11,444 nt of DNA from K189A clade bacterium (lineage in GTDB: Bacteria > Pseudomonadota > Gammaproteobacteria > Pseudomonadales > Azotimanducaceae). Positions within the stretch are counted from its first letter, which is position 1, and every line of letters starts with the position of its first letter. Shown piece by piece: positions 6,306 to 11,444 of this stretch. The notes beneath the pieces were generated by a model that saw only the letters and a program-made list of their open reading frames with translations, ran no database searches and was not told the origin of the DNA. The DNA is taken from positions 1 through 11,444 of the forward strand of contig RKSB01000189.1 of assembly GCA_007571095.1 (NCBI GenBank). Direction: 5' to 3'. The position numbers and the translations under genes were made by a program.

Positions 6306-6311
6306 TATAAT
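6306..6311 (+). promoter_or_regulatory. Candidate -10 box (TATAAT) for the serine hydrolase gene
   Basis: A perfect TATAAT lies 30 bp before the ATG at 6342, giving a leader of about 24 nt. No good -35 is found 16-18 bp upstream (CTGCTT at 6284-6289 is the nearest), so an activator may be needed or the match is fortuitous. The divergent acyl-CoA dehydrogenase promoter candidate lies ~100 bp away. Confidence 0.4.
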
Positions 6312-6341
6312 GCCGAGTGCACTCGCCCTTCAACTCGCAGA

Positions 6342-7739
6342 ATGCTCATGCTGAAACAAATCCTCGATTTTGCAGGCTACTCCGGAATTCTGGCTTCAGT
6401 GGCCAGAATCGCCTGCCTGGTGCTGTTTCTGGCCGGTCAGGCCATGGCGGCACCTGTCGAGTCAACCAGCGTCAGGGCTGCTGTTCGGGACTATGGTGTC
6501 AACACACGAGACCTGGAGGCTTTGACCGATTTTCTTGAGGACTCGGTTGACCAGGGGGAGCTTCCCAACGCACTCGTCCATGTTTACCGCAGAGGCCAGC
6601 TGGTCTGGTCAACTCGAGTGGGCTATGCCGACATTGAAGCGAAAAGGCCCATTCGCCGCAACAGCATTTTTCGTATTTTCTCCATGACCAAGCCCATCAC
6701 GGCGGCGGCGGTGATGGTGTTGGTTGACGACGGCCTGCTCTCGCTACAGGATCCCATCAGCCTTTATTTGCCGGAGTTTCGCAATATGCAGGTCCTCTCT
6801 TCTGAGGACGGTGCAGCACCCAAGCCCGCCGATTCACCGATACGAGTACGTGACCTGCTGACGCACACGGATGGCTTTACTTACAGCTTTGTTGCATCCC
6901 CTCTGCAGAAGAGCTATGTTGACCTGGGCATTGAATTCGGCAACCCTCAACCGGAGGGCAAGACGTATGATTCGCTTGCCGATATGACCAGAGCACTGGC
7001 CACGCTTCCGCTTTTGCATTCACCCGGTTACGCCTGGTCTTACGGTGTCGGCCTGGATGTTGCCGGCCGTCTGATCGAGGCGGTCTCGCAACAAGCCTTC
7101 GATGTTTTTTTGCAGGAACGTCTGTTCGAGCCTCTGGGCATGAAAGACACCGCTTTTTCTGCGTCTGGCCGCCGCCTGACCACCCTGTACACTTTTGCTG
7201 TTGACTCCGAGACGGGAGAGACGCTGAAGCCGCCGAGGCTTGAGGTGAGGGATGCACCGGTTGACAGTGCCTGGAGTGAACCGCCGCCGGTACTCTCCGG
7301 CGGTGGCGGCCTGCTGTCCACGGCCGACGATTATCTACAGTTTGCCGGCATGTTGCTGGAACAGGGGCGAAACCCCGAGAATGGCAAAAAAGTGCTCAGC
7401 AGACACGCAGTTCGAATGCTGATGGCCGACCATATGTCTCCAGCCTACGGGCTGGGCAGAGTATCCGTTTCGCCATCCTACCTCTATCCAGACGGCAACA
7501 TTTCCGGCCTCGGCTTTGGTCTCGGCGGTGCGGTGCAGGTTAATCCGGCGCGTGAAACATCGGTTTATTCACCCGGCAGCTACACCTGGGGCGGAGCCGC
7601 CGGTACCCTGTTCTGGGTTGACCCCGAAGAAGACCTGGTGGTGATATTCATGACCCAGGCCATCAGCCTCGGTCGAGCGGATCCGGTTGACAGAATACAG
7701 GCCGTTCTGGCCAATCTGGTCTATCGGTCTCTTGAATAA
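6342..7739 (+). CDS. Exported serine hydrolase, beta-lactamase class C / EstB-like family
   Basis: This 465-aa protein has the serine beta-lactamase/DD-peptidase fold found in class C lactamases, penicillin-binding esterases and EstB-like esterases. An N-terminal hydrophobic segment (about 18-33) ends in GQAMA followed by A, a good signal-peptidase I site after residue 36, so it is probably periplasmic. The SxxK nucleophile motif is Ser114-Met-Thr-Lys117 in RIFSMTKPIT. The second motif is at SYG (233-235), with Tyr234 as the usual tyrosine. The third box is WGG at 416-418 (TWGGAAG) in place of KTG, as is common in esterase-like members rather than true lactamases. DLLTHTDGFTY and EPLGMKDTAF are further family signatures. 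The real substrate is unknown; antibiotic resistance should not be assumed. ATG 6342 and ATG 6348 are both possible starts. It is divergent from the acyl-CoA dehydrogenase operon and lies 45 bp before the rhomboid gene. Confidence 0.93.
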   Translation: MLMLKQILDFAGYSGILASVARIACLVLFLAGQAMAAPVESTSVRAAVRDYGVNTRDLEALTDFLEDSVDQGELPNALVHVYRRGQLVWSTRVGYADIEAKRPIRRNSIFRIFSMTKPITAAAVMVLVDDGLLSLQDPISLYLPEFRNMQVLSSEDGAAPKPADSPIRVRDLLTHTDGFTYSFVASPLQKSYVDLGIEFGNPQPEGKTYDSLADMTRALATLPLLHSPGYAWSYGVGLDVAGRLIEAVSQQAFDVFLQERLFEPLGMKDTAFSASGRRLTTLYTFAVDSETGETLKPPRLEVRDAPVDSAWSEPPPVLSGGGGLLSTADDYLQFAGMLLEQGRNPENGKKVLSRHAVRMLMADHMSPAYGLGRVSVSPSYLYPDGNISGLGFGLGGAVQVNPARETSVYSPGSYTWGGAAGTLFWVDPEEDLVVIFMTQAISLGRADPVDRIQAVLANLVYRSLE

Positions 7740-7784
7740 AACGATTCTTCGCTCAGACGCTACGCTCTTCTCTGCCTGGGCTCG

Positions 7785-8474
7785 ATGCAATCAGGGCTGA
7801 AGCATTCGCTTTCGGCGAGCCTTGGTTCCGCCTTTCGGCGTTATCCTGTTACCATGACGTTGGTTGCAGCCAGCCTGCTCACCTTTCCGGTCGGCTGGCT
7901 GGCCAGTCTGGAGAGTCCGGGCAGGCTGTTTGAATGGATGCTGTTTTCGCCTGTTCAGAGAATCGGCGCAGAGCTCTATTTTTTGCCTCTGGAGGCGGCA
8001 CTTGACCGACACCAGTGGTGGCGACTGCTGACACCCATGTTTCTGCATTTCAGTGTTTTTCATCTGGTGCTGAATTTGCTGTGGGTCTGGGAGTTGGGCC
8101 GAAGGATAGAGCTTGGCAACACAGGCCTTGTGCTGCTGGCAACGACGCTGGTGTCATCTGTTTGTGCCAACCTGACTCAATATGCGATGGTTGGCCCAAG
8201 CTTTTTTGGCGGCATGTCGGGCGTGGTTTTTGGTTTTCTCGGCTTCTCGCTGGTCTGGGATGGCCGCCGCCCCGGCCAGAGATCGGGCCTGAACGGGCTT
8301 CTGTATGCGGTGCTGATTGGCTTTATGCTGATCGGATTTACCGGCCTGCTGGATTTTCTGGTCGGCCCAATCGCCAACGGCGCCCACCTCGGCGGCTTTT
8401 TCGGCGGAGCCGGAATGGCCTTTTTACTCAGATTGTCGGGTCGATGGCCGGCCGAACCGGCTGAACCGGCTTAA
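7785..8474 (+). CDS. Rhomboid family intramembrane serine protease (GlpG-like core)
   Basis: This 229-aa inner-membrane protease cuts transmembrane segments of other proteins. The conserved pieces are in the right order. WWRLLTPMFLHFSVFHLVLN carries the HxxxN pair His93/Asn97. FFGGMSGVVFGFLGF carries the GxSG nucleophile Ser145. NGAHLGGFFGG carries the catalytic His201. Together they match GlpG His150/Asn154, Ser201 and His254. Six hydrophobic segments can be drawn, starting at about 23-40. There is no large cytoplasmic N-terminal domain such as E. coli GlpG has. The C-terminus is a short soluble PAEPAEPA tail encoded by a 9-bp repeat. The ATG at 7785 has no strong Shine-Dalgarno motif; Met24 (7854) would start right at the first helix and has none either. 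Its stop codon overlaps the pepN ribosome binding site, so the two genes are probably coupled. Targets are not shown by the sequence. Confidence 0.93.
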   Translation: MQSGLKHSLSASLGSAFRRYPVTMTLVAASLLTFPVGWLASLESPGRLFEWMLFSPVQRIGAELYFLPLEAALDRHQWWRLLTPMFLHFSVFHLVLNLLWVWELGRRIELGNTGLVLLATTLVSSVCANLTQYAMVGPSFFGGMSGVVFGFLGFSLVWDGRRPGQRSGLNGLLYAVLIGFMLIGFTGLLDFLVGPIANGAHLGGFFGGAGMAFLLRLSGRWPAEPAEPA

Positions 8475-8478
8475 GGAG
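8473..8478 (+). promoter_or_regulatory. Shine-Dalgarno site of pepN, overlapping the rhomboid stop codon
   Basis: AAGGAG shares its first two bases with the rhomboid TAA (8472-8474). It lies 8 bp before ATG 8487 but only 2 bp before the in-frame TTG at 8481, so it selects ATG 8487 as the pepN start. The overlap with the upstream stop suggests translational coupling. Confidence 0.85.
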
Positions 8479-8486
8479 AATTGAAT

Positions 8487-11189
8487 ATGCGAACACACCA
8501 ACCGAAGAGCGTTCATCTGGCCGATTATCGCCCGCCAGACTTTTTTATTGACGAGACCGAGATGAGAGTGGACCTGTTTGAAGATCGTGCCGAGGTCGTC
8601 ACAAACATGACATTGCGCCGAAATCCCGAAGTCGATGGCACACCTCCTCTGGTGCTTGACGGTACGCCAGATCTGGCCACGGAGTCGATAGAGGTGGACG
8701 GCGAGACCCTCTCACCCAACGCATGGCAGATAAATACAGATCGGGAAAAGCTCACCATTCTGAATATGCCCACCCGCTTTCGTTTACAAACCAAAGTTCA
8801 AATCAGGCCACAGGACAATACTCGGCTTGAAGGCCTGTATCGTTCCGGCAACATGTTTTGTACTCAATGCGAGGCCGAGGGATTTCGCAACATCACCTGG
8901 TATCTGGATCGGCCCGATGTGCTCTCAAGGTTTACCACCACACTGTGTGCCGACAAGAAAGCCTGTCCGGTTCTTTTGGCCAACGGCAATCCGGTGGCTT
9001 CGGGTCAGGCCGACTCAAGGCACTGGGTTACCTGGGAGGATCCATTCAGAAAGCCGGCCTACCTTTTCGCCATGGTGGCCGGAGACCTTGAACAAAGGGA
9101 GGATTTTTTCGTCACCCAGTCGGGCCGCCGAGTGACTCTGCGCATCTTCAGCGAGGCGCACAATATCGACAAGGTTGACTGGGCCATGGACAGCCTCAAG
9201 CGTTCCATGCGGTGGGATGAACAGGTATATGGCCGTGAGTATGATCTCCAGATATTCATGATCGTGGCGGTCGAGAGCTTCAACATGGGTGCGATGGAAA
9301 ACAAGGGCCTGAACATCTTTAACACCGCCTGTGTGCTGGCCAGCCCCGACACCACAACGGACAGTGCCTATCAGCAGATCGAGTCCATAGTGGCGCATGA
9401 ATATTTCCACAACTGGTCGGGCAATCGAGTAACCTGCCGAGACTGGTTTCAGCTCAGCCTGAAGGAAGGCTTCACCGTTTTTCGTGACCAGCAGTTTTCG
9501 GCCGATATGGGCTCGCAGACAGCAGCCAGAATCAACGATGTGGCTACTCTGAGGGCGGCTCAGTTTGCCGAGGATGCCGGCCCGATGGCCCATCCGGTAC
9601 AGCCGGATAACTACATTGAAATCAACAATTTCTATACGGCTACCGTTTACGAAAAGGGGGCCGAAGTGGTGCGCATGATTCACCGTTTGCTGGGCCGGAA
9701 GAAGTTTCGGGCAGGTGCCGACCTTTATTTTTCCAGGCACGACGGCGAAGCCGTGACTGTCGAGCATTTTGTGGCCGCCATGGAGGACGCCAACGAAGCC
9801 GATCTGCATCAGTTCAGGCTGTGGTATCGCCAGGCCGGAACTCCTCGATTGACCGTTGAAAGCCGCTATCATGCCGACCAGCAGGCACTGGATCTGAAAG
9901 TAACACAAGAGATTCCGCCGACACCCGGCCAGCCCGACAAGCAGCCGATGCATATACCCCTGGCAGTGGGGATGCTGTCACCCGGCGGCCAGGACATGCC
10001 CTTTCAAGTGGCCGAAAAGGATCTGGCCGCACTGGACGAGTCGGACTCTCATCACACGGCAGTCTTGTCCCTGACTCAGGCTCAACAGACATTTCGACTG
10101 ACCGGGCTTGCTCAAAAGCCCCTGCCCTCACTGCTTCGCCAGTTTTCGGCTCCGGTCAGGCTGTTTTATGACTACTCCCGATCCGACCTGGCGTTCTTGC
10201 TGCGCCATGACAGCGATGGCTTCAATCGCTGGGAGGCAGGCCAACAGCTGGCCACGCAAGTGCTGACCGATCTGATTCAGGCAACCGAAAAGGCCGACCG
10301 AAAAGTCGACCCCGAACTGGTGTCAGCCATAGGTGCATTGCTGACAGAGGCGATTGAACGGCACGAGGATTCCACTTTTGATCGGTCGCTGATGACGGAC
10401 ATGCTGGCCCTGCCGTCCGAGGCCTGGCTGGCCGAGATGTTTGAGCCCGTCAATGTTATCGCCATTCACGAGGCCTGCGAAACGGTTTATCAACAGCTCG
10501 GTGAGGCTCATTCGGCATTGTTGCTCAAACTCTACAGGCTAAACCACGAAACCGAGGCCCCCTGGCAGCCGGATATTGCCGGCATAAGCCGCCGCGCAAT
10601 GGCCAACACGGCTCTGCATTACCTGATGAAGTCCTCCGGTGAAAACCATCTGCCGCTGTGTCTGGCTCAGGCGAAACAGGCTCGCAACATGACCGACTAT
10701 CATGCCGCGGTCAAGGCGCTGGTGCATCATCCGAATGCCGCCGTCCGAGCTCATCGGCCGGACATTCTGGCGCGGTACCGAAGCCGTTACGCCGACAATG
10801 AACTGGTGCTGGACCAGTGGTTTTCGTTGCAGGCCACCGATCCGCACGAAAGCACGATTGCGGCTGTGAAGGAGTTGCAGTCGAGGCCGGACTTCAAGCC
10901 CACCGTGCCCAATCGGGTCAGGTCACTGGTCGGTGCCTTTGCGTTTCGCAACCCAGTGCAGTTCCATCGCCTCGACGGACAGGGCTATGCCTTCGTGAGC
11001 GACCAGATACTGCATCTGGATGCACTCAATCCACAAATGGCCGCTCGACTGGCGACCGCTTTCAGCAAGTGGCGTAAATTCGACACCCTTCGACAGGATT
11101 TGATGAGCCAGCAGCTTCGCCGTATTCTGGAGGCCTCATCCCTGTCCAGAGGGGTTTTTGAGGTTGTCAGCAAAAACCTCGACAACTGA
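8487..11189 (+). CDS. pepN: Aminopeptidase N (M1 family zinc metallopeptidase)
   Basis: This 900-aa cytoplasmic enzyme removes N-terminal residues from peptides and is the main broad-specificity aminopeptidase of many gammaproteobacteria (E. coli PepN has 870 aa). Numbering from ATG 8487, the exopeptidase motif GAMEN is at 268-272. The zinc motif HEYFH has His304, His308 and catalytic Glu305, and the third ligand is Glu327 in LKEGFT. Tyr388 in YTATVYEKG matches the transition-state Tyr381 of E. coli, a constant offset of seven. CTQCEAEGFR (125-134), which forms part of the substrate pocket, is also conserved. The M1 beta domain, catalytic domain, small beta sandwich (about 435-545) and long C-terminal helical domain are all present without a break. 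The Shine-Dalgarno at 8473-8478 sets the start. It follows the rhomboid gene by 12 bp and precedes gloA by 19 bp. Confidence 0.97.
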   Translation: MRTHQPKSVHLADYRPPDFFIDETEMRVDLFEDRAEVVTNMTLRRNPEVDGTPPLVLDGTPDLATESIEVDGETLSPNAWQINTDREKLTILNMPTRFRLQTKVQIRPQDNTRLEGLYRSGNMFCTQCEAEGFRNITWYLDRPDVLSRFTTTLCADKKACPVLLANGNPVASGQADSRHWVTWEDPFRKPAYLFAMVAGDLEQREDFFVTQSGRRVTLRIFSEAHNIDKVDWAMDSLKRSMRWDEQVYGREYDLQIFMIVAVESFNMGAMENKGLNIFNTACVLASPDTTTDSAYQQIESIVAHEYFHNWSGNRVTCRDWFQLSLKEGFTVFRDQQFSADMGSQTAARINDVATLRAAQFAEDAGPMAHPVQPDNYIEINNFYTATVYEKGAEVVRMIHRLLGRKKFRAGADLYFSRHDGEAVTVEHFVAAMEDANEADLHQFRLWYRQAGTPRLTVESRYHADQQALDLKVTQEIPPTPGQPDKQPMHIPLAVGMLSPGGQDMPFQVAEKDLAALDESDSHHTAVLSLTQAQQTFRLTGLAQKPLPSLLRQFSAPVRLFYDYSRSDLAFLLRHDSDGFNRWEAGQQLATQVLTDLIQATEKADRKVDPELVSAIGALLTEAIERHEDSTFDRSLMTDMLALPSEAWLAEMFEPVNVIAIHEACETVYQQLGEAHSALLLKLYRLNHETEAPWQPDIAGISRRAMANTALHYLMKSSGENHLPLCLAQAKQARNMTDYHAAVKALVHHPNAAVRAHRPDILARYRSRYADNELVLDQWFSLQATDPHESTIAAVKELQSRPDFKPTVPNRVRSLVGAFAFRNPVQFHRLDGQGYAFVSDQILHLDALNPQMAARLATAFSKWRKFDTLRQDLMSQQLRRILEASSLSRGVFEVVSKNLDN

Positions 11190-11208
11190 TTTCAACCGGA
11201 GCAGGCAT

Positions 11209-11444
11209 ATGCGCTACCTTCATACCATGGTTCGAGTCACCGATCTCGAAGAGTCTCTCGATTTCTACTGCACCAAGCTTGGACTTCGGGAAGTTCGCCG
11301 ATATGACAACGAGTCGGGACGTTTTACGCCGGTGTTTCTGGCCGTCGCCGACGACCTTGAGCGGGCCGCTCGCGATTCTGCACCACTCATTGAGCTGACT
11401 TATAACTGGGACCGAGAGGAATACTCCGGCGGCCGCAACTTTGG
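11209..11444 (+). CDS. gloA: Lactoylglutathione lyase (glyoxalase I), 3'-truncated by window edge
   Basis: GloA converts the hemithioacetal of methylglyoxal and glutathione to S-lactoylglutathione in the cytoplasm, the first step of methylglyoxal detoxification. The 79 visible residues start MRYLHTMVRVTDLEESLDFY, with the metal ligand His5. The ELTYNW motif carries the second ligand, Glu62 (Glu56 in E. coli, where the stretch between is shorter by six residues). The sequence ends at SGGRNFG, so the third ligand (E. coli His74) should be the very next residue, just outside the window. A GGAG at 11198-11201 lies seven bases before the ATG. The gene starts 19 bp after the pepN stop with no terminator between, so co-transcription is likely. 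About 55-65 residues are missing. A general VOC-family member is the alternative, but the ELTYNW motif makes GloA much more likely. Confidence 0.92.
   Translation, partial: MRYLHTMVRVTDLEESLDFYCTKLGLREVRRYDNESGRFTPVFLAVADDLERAARDSAPLIELTYNWDREEYSGGRNF

Noticed and set aside
6342..7739. Antibiotic-resistance beta-lactamase
   Set aside because: The third box is WGG rather than KTG and the sequence is of the esterase-like group; chromosomal housekeeping context gives no sign of a resistance cassette.
8481..8483. TTG as start codon of pepN
   Set aside because: Only 2 bp from the Shine-Dalgarno site; the ATG six bases later has the normal 8-bp spacing.
9015..9953. 312-codon open frame antisense to pepN
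   Set aside because: It lies fully inside the catalytic core of pepN; long antisense frames are expected in GC-rich coding DNA and it shows no family signature.

Overview
This window looks like chromosomal DNA of a moderately high-GC gammaproteobacterium. The class Ia ribonucleotide reductase beta subunit has the Pseudomonas-like sequence pattern, and PepN, a GlpG-type rhomboid and a proteobacterial GloA are present. The genus cannot be told from the sequence. Gene content is mostly housekeeping and lipid catabolism. I see no insertion sequence, integrase, CRISPR array, phage gene, tRNA or rRNA.

Layout. (1) 1-880: 3' part of nrdB, cut by the left edge. (2) 881-1699: about 0.8 kb with little coding, holding a 3 x 10 bp tandem repeat, a probable 64-aa two-helix membrane protein (1233-1427) and a terminator-like hairpin (1647-1669). 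(3) 1700-3808: a complete multifunctional enoyl-CoA hydratase/3-hydroxyacyl-CoA dehydrogenase. (4) 3824-4154: a decayed tandem copy of the last ~315 bp of that gene, lying between it and the convergent gene. (5) 6176-4145, minus strand: a two-gene operon of an acyl-CoA dehydrogenase followed 10 bp later by an alpha/beta hydrolase. (6) 6177-6341: divergent promoter region. (7) 6342-11444, plus strand: an exported beta-lactamase-fold serine hydrolase, a rhomboid protease, aminopeptidase N and the start of gloA, with intergenic gaps of 45, 12 and 19 bp, so possibly one transcript.

How the genes may fit together. The acyl-CoA dehydrogenase makes the 2-enoyl-CoA that the multifunctional enzyme hydrates and oxidises, so the convergent pair covers the first three steps of a beta-oxidation cycle. 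No thiolase is visible and the substrate is unknown. The right-hand genes combine a periplasmic esterase/lactamase-like enzyme, an intramembrane protease, a cytoplasmic aminopeptidase and methylglyoxal detoxification; only the rhomboid-pepN pair looks translationally linked.

The most unusual structure is the partial tandem duplication across the fadB-like/hydrolase convergent junction. The two stop codons there lie within a 10-bp palindrome, both ends of which were carried along in the duplication. I found no convincing new multi-gene system.
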